Positions 6,264-14,757 of a stretch of DNA of 64,000 nt are shown piece by piece. How positions within the stretch are numbered: position 1 is the stretch's first letter; each line of letters opens with the position of its first letter. Under the pieces are notes generated by a model that ran no database searches, had not been told where the DNA came from, and saw only the letters and a program-made list of their open reading frames with translations. This stretch comes from MB1-2 sp046566065 (GTDB lineage Bacteria > Actinomycetota > CADDZG01 > WHSQ01): NCBI GenBank assembly GCA_046566065.1, contig JBKHXK010000001.1, forward strand, positions 62,001 to 126,000, given 5' to 3'. The translations under genes and the position numbers were made by a program.

Positions 6264-9005
6264 TCAGCCGTCTAGTACCTGGCGCACCTGTGCGAGCAGC
6301 GTGGGTCGATCGAATGGCTTCTGGACCAGAGGAGCTTCGGCATGGCCTGCACCGCGCGACCCGGCCATGCTCTCGGCGTAGGCAGACATGAAGATCACGC
6401 GGAGGCCGGGGGCCTCGCGCGCTACCTCTTCCGCCAGCTCGATCCCCGACATGCCGGGCATCAGAACGTCGGTCAACAGGAGATCGAGCCTCTCGCCACC
6501 GGCCAGGATCATGCTCAGAGCCTCGGGAGCGTTGGCGGCTTGAAGGACCTCGTAGCCGGCGTTCTCCAAGATGCGTGCGGTGACCGTTCTCACGGGATCC
6601 TCGTCTTCGACCACCAGGATCCGTTCGTTGCCGTGAAGGGCGTCGGCCGCCGCGGCAGAAACGCTCTGATCCGCACCCAGCTCCTCGGGCTCGGGGTCCA
6701 CCGGCAGATGGATCACGAAGGTGGCCCCCTGCCCGGGAGCCGATTCGATCGTGACCCGGCCCCCGGCGCCCTTGACGATCCCGTACACCGTTGCCAGACC
6801 CAACCCGGTGCCCTGGCCTTTGGGCTTGGTCGTGAAGAAGGGGTCGAAAGCCCTCTCGACCACGTCCGGCGCCATGCCGGGCCCGCTGTCCGAGACGCAG
6901 AGTTCGACGTGGGGGCCCGATCGGCGTTCCAGAGCGGCATCTGTGTCGCTCTCCAACAGGTCGACCTGGCGCGTCCTGATCGAGAGACGTCCCTCGCCTT
7001 CCATCGCGTCCCTCGCGTTGATCGCGAGGTTCAACAGGATCTGCTCCATCTGGCCGGAGTCCGCGCGCACGAGGTCGATCTCTGGGTCGAGGTCCAGCGT
7101 CACCTCCACCTGGGTCCCGACCGCGCGACGGAGGAGGTTCTCGAGGTTGCGGATCACATCGTTCATGTTCAAGATCGTCGGCTCGATCACATCCCGGCGG
7201 CTGAAGACGAGGAGCTGGCGGGTCAACGAAGCCGCCCGGTCGGATGCCTGCAGGATCTCCTTGGTGTCGTCGATCACCCCACGCTTGTTGCCCTCGAGCT
7301 CCCATTCCTCTAGCTCGTCCAGAACGAAGGTCGCGCAGTTGGAGATAACCGAGATGATGTTGTTGAAGTCATGCGCGACGCCGCCCGCAAGCTGCCCGAT
7401 GCTCTCCAAGCGCTGGGATTGATGCAATTGAGCCTCGAGCGAGGCTTTCTCTTCTTGGGCCGCAACCAGCGCAGTGATATCTCTGGTGACCTTGGCGAAA
7501 CCCCTGAGCTCGCCCGAGGCGTCACGGACCGGGCTAGTGACGGCGTTCGCGAGGAAGATCGATCCGTCTGCTCGCACGCGCGATCCGGTCGTCTCCAGAC
7601 GTCCTTCCCGCGCCGCGATCGAAAGCTCCTCCATCCAGGCGGTCGCCTCGCCGGATGGATAGAACCGAGAGAAGTGTCCGCCCACGATCTGACCGGCCTT
7701 GTAACCAAAGATCCTCTCGGCTCCGGCGTTCCAGCTGACGACGTTGCCTTGCGGATCCAACATGTAGATCGCATAGTCCCGGACGCTTTCGACCAGGAGC
7801 TGGAAGCGCTCCCGTTCCTCGACCACCTGATCGAATAGACGACGCGAGCCGAGCGTGAGGCTCAGATCGTTCGCCAACGCCTCCAGCAGGCGAGCGTCCG
7901 CGTCGTCGAACTCGGACGCTCCCGCCCGGTCGAGGACGAGGATGCAGCCGACCACCTGGTCCACGTCTTTGATGGGTACAGCCACGAACGAGCGCGCGCC
8001 CAGGTCCTGTCTCAGAGGAGCGAACCGTTCCGGAAGATCGGCGAAGTCGATCACGGGTCTGCCCACCTCCTTCATGAGCGCCAGGAGACGAGGCAGGTAG
8101 CCGGACGCGACCGGTGTTCGCACGGCGGTGGGTTCATCGGCATAGACCGACGTCTTCTCTAGCTGGCCATCGACCTCGATCAACGCGCTTGCGCCGATAG
8201 CCGATGTCGCTCTCGCGGCGGCCTGCAGGAAGCCCGTCAGCCCCTCGCCGAGATCGGGCGTTACCGCCAAAGCTCGCCCGGCTTCGTGGAGGCTCTGAAC
8301 CCGCTGACGTTCCTGGTCCTGCAGCACCACCGCGCTATAGCCCATCGAGATCACGATCAGCGCGAAGGGGAACAGAAGGAGGGTCCACGACGTGGCCGCG
8401 TAAGCGGCGGCGAAGTGCAGCCCGAGCAGGATGCCGCTACCGATCATCACCACCGTGGCTTGAGGGATACGGACGGCGAGGTTGAAGAACCGCTCCCCCT
8501 CGGTGAGCGAGATCGCGGCGGCGACGTTCAAGTGGGTGGTGAGCGCATAAAGAGCGGTCGCCACTGCTGCGATCGCCAGGCGGAAGACCAAGGCATCCGA
8601 GAAGGCCGTCGTGGCGTACATGGTCAGTCCTGCTGCTACCGCGGCGGCGACGGTCGGTGAGGCGATATTGAAGACGGCCTTGACGGGGCCGAGCCGGCGA
8701 TGCGTGATCGAGATCAGAACGAAAGCCGTTGCCACCGCGGTGACGACCTCAGCCCAGGTGAGCCCGATCAGCATCGTGAGCACCACCGCTTCGGCCAGAC
8801 TCAGACCTAGGCGCGCATCGGTTCGGTGGAACAACAGCACGAGCACCTCGGCCAGAACGAGCAGTCCAACGAACCCCGACCAAAGGAGCAGACGACGTCC
8901 TGAGTGGGGAGCGTCGTTCCAGGCGAAGCCGACGAGCAAACCCGCCGCGGCGACCAGGGTCCCTAGAAAGACCCTGAATCGCCACGGCGCCGGCCGAACG
9001 GTCAC
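6264..9005 (-). CDS. Membrane hybrid sensor histidine kinase (GAF-PAS-HisKA-HATPase-REC)
   Basis: A 913-residue sensor kinase. Residues 1-~215 contain about seven or eight membrane helices and no recognised ligand domain. A GAF-like domain (~235-390), a PAS domain with PAC segment (~400-515), a HisKA domain with the phospho-accepting His in GGVAHDFNN (near 544), an HATPase domain (LLNLAINARDAM; DSGPGMAP; GQGTGLGLATVYG) and a C-terminal receiver (LLLTDVLMPGMSG, Asp near 850) follow. The receiver suggests internal phosphorelay or feedback. The start is GTG 9005. The HD-GYP regulator lies 77 nt downstream and is its most likely partner; the signal is unknown. Confidence 0.92.
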   Translation of the reverse strand: MTVRPAPWRFRVFLGTLVAAAGLLVGFAWNDAPHSGRRLLLWSGFVGLLVLAEVLVLLFHRTDARLGLSLAEAVVLTMLIGLTWAEVVTAVATAFVLISITHRRLGPVKAVFNIASPTVAAAVAAGLTMYATTAFSDALVFRLAIAAVATALYALTTHLNVAAAISLTEGERFFNLAVRIPQATVVMIGSGILLGLHFAAAYAATSWTLLLFPFALIVISMGYSAVVLQDQERQRVQSLHEAGRALAVTPDLGEGLTGFLQAAARATSAIGASALIEVDGQLEKTSVYADEPTAVRTPVASGYLPRLLALMKEVGRPVIDFADLPERFAPLRQDLGARSFVAVPIKDVDQVVGCILVLDRAGASEFDDADARLLEALANDLSLTLGSRRLFDQVVEERERFQLLVESVRDYAIYMLDPQGNVVSWNAGAERIFGYKAGQIVGGHFSRFYPSGEATAWMEELSIAAREGRLETTGSRVRADGSIFLANAVTSPVRDASGELRGFAKVTRDITALVAAQEEKASLEAQLHQSQRLESIGQLAGGVAHDFNNIISVISNCATFVLDELEEWELEGNKRGVIDDTKEILQASDRAASLTRQLLVFSRRDVIEPTILNMNDVIRNLENLLRRAVGTQVEVTLDLDPEIDLVRADSGQMEQILLNLAINARDAMEGEGRLSIRTRQVDLLESDTDAALERRSGPHVELCVSDSGPGMAPDVVERAFDPFFTTKPKGQGTGLGLATVYGIVKGAGGRVTIESAPGQGATFVIHLPVDPEPEELGADQSVSAAAADALHGNERILVVEDEDPVRTVTARILENAGYEVLQAANAPEALSMILAGGERLDLLLTDVLMPGMSGIELAEEVAREAPGLRVIFMSAYAESMAGSRGAGHAEAPLVQKPFDRPTLLAQVRQVLDG

Positions 9006-9030
9006 TGGTTACCGAGAAGTGTGGAGGATC

Positions 9031-10761
9031 TCAATCCCAAGCTGCTGCGTACCACGCACTCTGGAACGTGGTGGCTTTCCACGACACCCCATCCCAGTTC
9101 ACGTTCTTCCACGACACGCCCTCCCAGTCGGCGTTCTTCCAGGAGACACCCTTCCACGAGACGCCGTCCCAGGTCGTCTGCTTCCAGGAAACGCCCTTCC
9201 ACGACACGCCGGCCCACTCGCCGTCCTTCCACGAGACGCCTTCCCATGACGTGGGATCCCAGCCGGTCAGCGTGTATACCGTGCCGGAATAAGGCACCAG
9301 GCCGAGGGTGTTGCCAACCGACCTGGAGGCCTCTTCGTACTTGGCGATGTACTCGCCGTCGAACAGACTCACCCCGTAGGGGGTGGTGACGTCGATATCG
9401 AGGTTCCCGCGGGCTCCGTCGATCGAGCCCAGACCGGTGCTCTGGCCCAGCAAGACGTACTGGTTCGCTTTCTGAGTGCTGGTGCTCCTTGCGGCGGCGT
9501 AGGCATCGACCAGGCCCTTGCCGGCCGCGTACGGATCCGTGTCGGCGATCCGGCGAGCGGTCGACATCAGACGATGCTTAACCTGATCGGGGGTGAGGGT
9601 CGGGTTCGCCTGCAGGATCTGCGCCACGATGCCGGTGACGGTGGCCGCCGACATGGAGGTGCCGGTGCCTCGGAAGTAGTGGTGGCGCACCACGGCGCTG
9701 TCGCCGAACTTCTGGTCGATCGCACTGCCCGGGGACCGCAGGGACACCGTGTGCACGCCGGGTGCAACCACGTCTGGCTTGGCCAGGCCATCGGTCCGCG
9801 TCGGGCCACGACTGGAGAAGACCGGGATGCGGTCGTCGTTGATCGCAAGCGTGCTCTCGTCGTTGGACGCACCGACGGTGATCACGTAGGGATCGTCCGC
9901 GGGCTTGAGGATCGTGCGCGAACCGGGGCCGGAGTTGCCTGCAGATACGACCACGGTGATGCCCGACCTCCATGCCCTCTGAACGGCGTAGTTGAGGGGA
10001 GAGAGAGCGTGGCTCTGACTCGAATCGCTCCCGAGCGACAGGTTGAGCGCCTTGATGTTGAACTGCGCCCTGTGGGCGACCACCCACTGGATCCCCGCCA
10101 GGATGTTCGAGACGTCGCTGGCCCCGTCGAAGCCTGCCATCTTCAGCGAGACGATGTTCACCCCCGGGGCGGATCCGGCGAACGCGCCCCCGGACACGGA
10201 GCCGTTGCCCCCGATGAGGCCCGCCATGAAAGTGCCGTGCCCGAAGGTGTCTGCGCAGTGAGCCTCGGTGCCGTTCTCGGCGGAGAAGTCCTCGCAGTGC
10301 ACCACGCGACCCGCCAGGTCGGGATGGTCGTAGACGCCGGTGTCGAGCAGGGCAACGGTCACGCCCTGCCCCGTCACGCCTTCCTTCACCAGACGGGACG
10401 AGTTGGTGATGTTCCCGATACGCCCGGGGGACAAGGTGAAGTCGTCGGCCTCGAACCCGACGCGAGCATTCTCGGTCACCTGGAGGATGCGCCGATCGTT
10501 GCCTAGAGCGGCGACCGATCCTGCCGGGACCTTGGCCGCCACGCCCCTCACGATCGGGAGGTTCCGGGTGACCTCGCCACCGACGCTCTCTACGGCAGCG
10601 CGCGCGTCGCCGGACCCCGTCACGCCCTGAACGATCAGGGAGACGAAGCGCTCGGCCTCGTACGAGCTGGATGTTGGCGCCAGCGCCATCAGTGCTACGC
10701 ACAGGGCCGCTACCAGAGCGAGGGAGCGCTTGGCCCCCAGCCTCACCGGGTCGATCGTCAT
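9031..10761 (-). CDS. Secreted subtilisin-like protease (S8) with GVSWK-repeat tail
   Basis: A 576-residue secreted serine protease. It has a signal peptide (about residues 1-33), a short I9-like propeptide (about 36-105) and a peptidase S8 domain with Asp140 in VALLDTGVYD, His175 in FGHGTFMAG, oxyanion Asn276 in SAGNSGPG and Ser369 in GTGTSMSAATV. After about 60 linker residues the C-terminus (506-562) holds seven GVSWK units, most introduced by W-D/E/A, and then a final aromatic tail ending in AWD. AGGAGAGGCGG upstream supports ATG 10761. The tail has no cysteines and looks like a self-associating or wall-binding module, which is inference. Two other secreted proteases are encoded in the window. 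Confidence 0.93.
   Translation of the reverse strand: MTIDPVRLGAKRSLALVAALCVALMALAPTSSSYEAERFVSLIVQGVTGSGDARAAVESVGGEVTRNLPIVRGVAAKVPAGSVAALGNDRRILQVTENARVGFEADDFTLSPGRIGNITNSSRLVKEGVTGQGVTVALLDTGVYDHPDLAGRVVHCEDFSAENGTEAHCADTFGHGTFMAGLIGGNGSVSGGAFAGSAPGVNIVSLKMAGFDGASDVSNILAGIQWVVAHRAQFNIKALNLSLGSDSSQSHALSPLNYAVQRAWRSGITVVVSAGNSGPGSRTILKPADDPYVITVGASNDESTLAINDDRIPVFSSRGPTRTDGLAKPDVVAPGVHTVSLRSPGSAIDQKFGDSAVVRHHYFRGTGTSMSAATVTGIVAQILQANPTLTPDQVKHRLMSTARRIADTDPYAAGKGLVDAYAAARSTSTQKANQYVLLGQSTGLGSIDGARGNLDIDVTTPYGVSLFDGEYIAKYEEASRSVGNTLGLVPYSGTVYTLTGWDPTSWEGVSWKDGEWAGVSWKGVSWKQTTWDGVSWKGVSWKNADWEGVSWKNVNWDGVSWKATTFQSAWYAAAWD
9076..9246 (-). repeat. DNA repeats encoding the GVSWK protein tail
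   Basis: On the plus strand this stretch repeats a TTCCACGAGACGCC-like unit (variants TTCCACGACACGCC, TTCCAGGAGACACC) seven times at uneven spacing. All copies are in the subtilase reading frame and encode GVSWK. Third-position differences between copies show they have diverged under protein-level constraint. They do not have the constant repeat and unique spacer lengths of a CRISPR array. Confidence 0.85.
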
Positions 10762-11058
10762 CGCGTTCCGCCTCTCCTGGAGTCGTCGACTCCTATCTGT
10801 CGGTCGGGGCGGACCGGACCTAGATAGCTAAACCGGACCAAATCGGGCGCCCCCGCCTCCCTCTAGTGAGGCGTAGGGGATGCATCGGCGGACACCGCCG
10901 TTTCCTGGATAGAGCGTTAGAAGCAAATCGGAGTTCTAGGGCCGTGTCCGATTTTGTCCGGATTTGGCCGACATGCATGACTAGTTACCGACCCCCGCCG
11001 GGTCCGGACTTCTAGCCCACCCGGGAGCGATGGAAGCGGGGATGCCGATGTTGAGCGG
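10762..11058. other. Gene-free region with separated inverted repeat
   Basis: No credible gene. It lies downstream of the trypsin-like protease and upstream of the subtilase, both on the minus strand. The 14-mer at 10833-10846 (CCGGACCAAATCGG) recurs inverted at 10948-10961 with one mismatch, about 100 nt apart. A perfect 6-bp stem with a 3-nt loop sits at 10886-10900. The subtilase promoter is presumably here, but I see no convincing sigma-70-type boxes. The paired 14-mers could be operator half-sites or the base of a long stem. Confidence 0.5.
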
Positions 11059-11868
11059 TCAGCGCGAGGTGACGTTCGAGGCTTTCGCCGGGGGTAGGTT
11101 CTCGTCGAGCCAGTCACCCAACTCCGCGTCGCCGATCCGGGCGTAGACGCCGTACATGCCGGGCCAGCCGCAGCCGAGGCCCCACGAGACCACGCCCATC
11201 TGCACGATCCGGTCGTTGTGATCGCGCACGAAGAGAGGGCCGCCCGAGTCACCCTGGCAGCTGTCCTTGCCTCCGGTGGTCTCCCCGGCGCAGACCATGG
11301 TGTCCGCGTCGAAACCCATCGCAGGTCCGTAGAAGGTCGCGCAATCTCCATCGGAGACGATCGGCACCGTGACCTCTTTCAAGGTGTCCGAGCCGGGGCC
11401 GACGTAGAAGATCTCGGCCCCCCATCCGATGACGGTAGCGGGCGTGCCCGGTGCCCACAGATCCTTCTGGGCCTGGGTGACGATCGGTATCACCTGGTGC
11501 TTCGCTCTCTTCGTGAGGCGGAGCAGGGCGACGTCGAAGCGGTCATCGGTCGCGTAGCCCTCGTGGACCACCTTCTCGGCGATGTAGTAGACGTCCTTCG
11601 GTTTGTTCAGATCGTGGGAACCCATCATCACCTGCAGCGCCTTGGGATCGTCGTCGGCAACGCAGTGGGCCGCCGTGAGCACCCAGTTCTTGCGCACGAG
11701 GCTCCCGCCGCAGAAGTGGTTGCCGGGGGTCCCCTTCCGCTGCAGGGACACCATGAAGTCGTATCTCTCGCTGGCGGGCTGCCCCCCCGTGACCTGCCGC
11801 GCTCCGGCCGGTGTCATCGAGATGACGAACAGGACCAGGACTGTCAGGGTCAACAGGCTTCGGCGCAT
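11059..11868 (-). CDS. Secreted trypsin-like serine protease (S1A)
   Basis: A 269-residue chymotrypsin-fold protease with a signal peptide (about 1-24). The catalytic triad is intact: His68 in LTAAHC, Asp112 in DVALLRL and Ser208 in GDSGGP. Asp202, six residues before the serine in the KDSCQGDSGGP context, predicts cleavage after Lys/Arg. VTGGQPA probably marks the activation site, since trypsins need a free N-terminal V/I residue; here it is V-T-G rather than I-V-G. Six cysteines can form the usual disulfides. Bacterial S1A proteases of this kind are frequent in actinobacteria. The gene sits between the subtilase and the sugar-transport operon. Confidence 0.93.
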   Translation of the reverse strand: MRRSLLTLTVLVLFVISMTPAGARQVTGGQPASERYDFMVSLQRKGTPGNHFCGGSLVRKNWVLTAAHCVADDDPKALQVMMGSHDLNKPKDVYYIAEKVVHEGYATDDRFDVALLRLTKRAKHQVIPIVTQAQKDLWAPGTPATVIGWGAEIFYVGPGSDTLKEVTVPIVSDGDCATFYGPAMGFDADTMVCAGETTGGKDSCQGDSGGPLFVRDHNDRIVQMGVVSWGLGCGWPGMYGVYARIGDAELGDWLDENLPPAKASNVTSR

Positions 11869-11957
11869 GACGGGGGTCGACTCCTTCTCGACGGCGGGCT
11901 AGGGCGAGGGTTCGCCCACCTTGCCGCCAATCCTGCCTGACCGAGGGGAACCTCGGC

Positions 11958-12368
11958 CTAGGCCCAGGGCCCCACGCCCGTGATCCGCTCCACCGAGATA
12001 CGAGTGATGAATCCCGGGGGCGGATCGGGGATCCCCGGGAAGACCACGTCGGGGCCGAGATAGACGTGGGCCAGCTCCTGGAGCAACTCGGCGGCGCCCC
12101 CCTCGGTGATGCTCGCCCGGCCGTAGACGATCAGATGCTCTTGCAGGCCCCACTCGTTCTTGGTCGCGGTCTCGTACGAGAGGGTCACCCTTGGGTCTCG
12201 TCGCATGTTCCGAAGCTTGCGCTGGTCGGACATCGTGGCTATCAGGATCTCGTCGCCATCCAGCCCGGTCCAAGCGAGTGTCACCTGCGGTTTGCCATCC
12301 GGGTCGATCGTGGCCAGATGGGCTAAGGCGTCCGACTCGAGCACCGCCCGGGCGGCCGGGGCGATCAC
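11958..12368 (-). CDS. PPOX-class (F420-type) flavin/deazaflavin oxidoreductase
   Basis: A 136-residue split-barrel protein of the pyridoxamine-phosphate-oxidase superfamily, closest in style to the actinobacterial F420-dependent class (Rv1155-like). It shows LAHLATIDPDGKPQVTLAW at the N-terminus and the typical SDQRKLRNMRRDPRVTLSYE nucleotide-phosphate-binding region. The start is GTG 12368: its last two bases are shared with the TGA of the upstream gene (GTGA overlap), which indicates translational coupling in the sugar-transport operon. The longer upstream open frame is antisense noise over the beta-helix gene. The substrate is unknown, and its presence at the end of a transport operon is unexplained. 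Confidence 0.85.
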   Translation of the reverse strand: MIAPAARAVLESDALAHLATIDPDGKPQVTLAWTGLDGDEILIATMSDQRKLRNMRRDPRVTLSYETATKNEWGLQEHLIVYGRASITEGGAAELLQELAHVYLGPDVVFPGIPDPPPGFITRISVERITGVGPWA

Positions 12369-13885
12369 CCGTACCTCAGCGCCGAGGTCCGGAGGCGCCT
12401 CCCCAAACGAACCCCCCAGAGATAGGCCACCGTCGCTCCTACCGCCGACAGGTAGACCGCGAGATTGATAGAGAAATGCAACAGGACGAGATCGATCTCG
12501 CCGCCCAGGATCCCGTGGTTGACCTTCGCCCCCGTTGCGAGATGCTGGCCCAACTTCACCGAATGCTCGAGGGCGTGATAGCCCTGGATCGCGGCCGCGG
12601 TCAGCAGGAGGCGATCTCCCAACTCGACGCGGCCCGGCGGACGCCATCCCCTCCGTCGCGCGACGACCGCCAACAGAAGCCCGCCGAGGACGGCCGCGTT
12701 GTACGCGAAGTGGACCCATTCGGCCTCCACACCCGGCCCGACGATGCCGCCGCGACTGGGTATCCCGTCGACCCGGACGCGGAAGACCTGCAAGGCGTGT
12801 TCGATCATGTGGAAGGTCTGAACCCCCAAGCCCAACACCGCTAGGGAGGGCAACCAGGCCGGACCCCGCCCGGCCGGTCCCGCGGTCCCGTCCTTGTCGA
12901 GGGACCGAGCGAATAGCCCGGAGCCGAGGTAGAGCAACCCGGTCAGAGCGAGGGCCGCGAGCGCCGCCAAGCCCGAGGGGACCAGGGCGCCCCATCCGGC
13001 GCCCGGTTCCAACGGTGACCGGTTGCGGAAGTGGCCTCCGATCGAGGCCATCCGAGGCCCCGCCGCGCCCTCGAGTCGATCGCCCTCGCTCGAAGCCACG
13101 GCATGGTAGGTCACCACGATGCCCCACCCCGCCGTGGAGCGTCCGTTCCGATCCCCCTGCACATCCACCACGACGTTGTCCTGGAACTGGCAGCGGGACA
13201 TGTCTCCGCAGTACATCCCCGCGCCCGTCACGTCGTGCACGCGGTTGCCTTTCACCACTCCATCGCTCATCTCGGTGACGGTGATCCCGCGCATGGTCGT
13301 GTCCTGCACCACGTTGTCGGCGATCGTCGATTCCGACACGTGAGACACGATGCCTTCCATCCCTCCTCGGATCGAGGAACCCTCGATCAGCGAGTCCGGG
13401 CGACCGTCGGAGTTTCGGATCTCTATCCCTTGAGCCATCGGGTGTTGCAGATCCGAGATCTCGGCCCCCGACACGTGAGCGGATGCGTCGACGATCTCGA
13501 TCCCGTGCAGGTCCGCGCCTGCCACCTCCACGGCTCGAAGTGACACCCCCTCGGCCTCTCGGACCACGATGCCCGTGTTCCCGCCGCGCGTCGTCAGTCC
13601 CTCGATCACGACATCGTCGGCTACGACCGTCACGACGGGTTCGCTTGCGTCCGCCGCGATGAAAGAGTGCTCATCGGCTCGCAGGGTCAGCGGCTTTCGG
13701 ATATGGATCGGGCCCCTGTACCCGCCGGCGGCCAGCGACACGATCGCGCCCTGTGGGGCCTGTTCGAGCACCTCAGACAGGTCATCTCCGGGGGTGACCC
13801 GGATCGCAGTGGGACGGCTTCCGGCCCAGAGCCCCGAGAGCGCCAGCGCGAGCCCCAGGCCCGCGACGACCCACCGCCGGGTCAC
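12365..13885 (-). CDS. Right-handed beta-helix protein fused to His-rich membrane domain
   Basis: A 506-residue protein with a signal anchor (about 5-22), a right-handed parallel beta-helix (about 45-265, many G-I-x-V / N-x-V turns as in NosD and polysaccharide-active proteins), a helix near 303-322 and a C-terminal membrane domain (about 345-495). The membrane domain has two similar units: QTFHMIEHAL ... HFAYNAAV (His359, Glu362, His363, His392) and QGYHALEHSV ... HFSINLAV (His437, Glu440, His441, His470). I do not recognise this domain. GTG 13885 overlaps the TGA of the permease gene (GTGA) and the stop overlaps the PPOX gene start, so it is a full member of the ABC operon. The beta-helix suggests carbohydrate or metal binding; function unknown. 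Confidence 0.8.
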   Translation of the reverse strand: MTRRWVVAGLGLALALSGLWAGSRPTAIRVTPGDDLSEVLEQAPQGAIVSLAAGGYRGPIHIRKPLTLRADEHSFIAADASEPVVTVVADDVVIEGLTTRGGNTGIVVREAEGVSLRAVEVAGADLHGIEIVDASAHVSGAEISDLQHPMAQGIEIRNSDGRPDSLIEGSSIRGGMEGIVSHVSESTIADNVVQDTTMRGITVTEMSDGVVKGNRVHDVTGAGMYCGDMSRCQFQDNVVVDVQGDRNGRSTAGWGIVVTYHAVASSEGDRLEGAAGPRMASIGGHFRNRSPLEPGAGWGALVPSGLAALAALALTGLLYLGSGLFARSLDKDGTAGPAGRGPAWLPSLAVLGLGVQTFHMIEHALQVFRVRVDGIPSRGGIVGPGVEAEWVHFAYNAAVLGGLLLAVVARRRGWRPPGRVELGDRLLLTAAAIQGYHALEHSVKLGQHLATGAKVNHGILGGEIDLVLLHFSINLAVYLSAVGATVAYLWGVRLGRRLRTSALRYG

Positions 13886-14757
13886 TTGATCGAGCCCGCC
13901 AACAATCCCTGTACGAAGTAGCGCTGGAAGGCGAAGAAGACGATCAGCGGAACGATCATCGAGAGGAAGGCAGCCGGCGCGATCACCTCGAGGTTCGAAC
14001 CGAACTGTCTCAACTGGTCGCGGATGAACACCGTGATGGGGGCCGAGCTCGGATCGGTGAAGACGAGACCGACCAAGAGGTCGTTCCAGGTCCAAAGGAA
14101 CTGGAAGATCAACAGCGAGGCGATCGCCGGCATACCCAACGGCATCACGATCTTGGAGAAGATGGCCCACTCCGAGGCTCCGTCGATGCGTGCTGCCTCC
14201 AAGAGCTCGTGCGGGATCCCTATGAAGAAGTTCCGCAACAGGAAGATGGCGAACGGCAACCCGAAGGCGACGTGGAAGAGGATCGCGGCCCACACGGTCC
14301 CGAAGATGCCTACGTTCCCGAAGAGACGGGCGATCGGGATCAGGGCCATCTGCAAGGGAACGACGAGCAGAGCGATAACGAGGAGGAATAGAGGCTCACG
14401 CCCTTTGAAATCGATCCAGGCGAACGCGTACGCCGCCAGAGCCGCGACCAGCACCACGAGGATCGAAGAGGGCACCGTGATCTTGACGGTGTTGACGATG
14501 GCCGTGACCAGGCCCTCGTTGTCGAGCAGCTGCTTGTAGGGCTCCAGGGTGAGTTGTCGCGGCTCGGTGAACACCGTCCACCAACCGGAGTCCGCGCTGT
14601 CCCCTGCCGTTCGGAAACTGGTAACGAAGAGCCCGAACGTTGGGGTCATCCAGAAGAGAGCCATCAGGATCAGAAACACGTTGAGTGGCCCGTGCGACAA
14701 GGCGCGACGCCAGGCGGGCTTCCTTGCCTCGACCATGTCCTGCGGGGCGGCGGCCAT
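13882..14757 (-). CDS. Carbohydrate ABC transporter permease, MalG type
   Basis: A 291-residue inner-membrane permease with six predicted helices. The conserved EAA loop that docks the ATPase is at HELLEAARIDGASEWAIF, and the protein ends in the helix plus short tail FVQGLLAGSIK, typical of MalG/LacG/UgpE. ATG 14757 overlaps the TGA of the MalF gene by one base (TGATG). It pairs with the MalF-like protein to form the translocation pore. Confidence 0.95.
   Translation of the reverse strand: MAAAPQDMVEARKPAWRRALSHGPLNVFLILMALFWMTPTFGLFVTSFRTAGDSADSGWWTVFTEPRQLTLEPYKQLLDNEGLVTAIVNTVKITVPSSILVVLVAALAAYAFAWIDFKGREPLFLLVIALLVVPLQMALIPIARLFGNVGIFGTVWAAILFHVAFGLPFAIFLLRNFFIGIPHELLEAARIDGASEWAIFSKIVMPLGMPAIASLLIFQFLWTWNDLLVGLVFTDPSSAPITVFIRDQLRQFGSNLEVIAPAAFLSMIVPLIVFFAFQRYFVQGLLAGSIK

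Noticed and set aside
9076..9292. CRISPR-like array of ~14-mers in the subtilase 3' region
   Set aside because: Spacing is uneven, all copies are in one reading frame and encode GVSWK, and no cas genes are near.
12369..13127. N-terminal extension of the PPOX-fold protein
   Set aside because: Out-of-frame read of the beta-helix gene; the conserved fold begins right after GTG 12368.
13886..14293. N-terminal extension of the beta-helix protein into the MalG gene
   Set aside because: Arg/Leu-rich out-of-frame read of MalG; a GTGA-coupled start at 13885 opens with a proper signal anchor.
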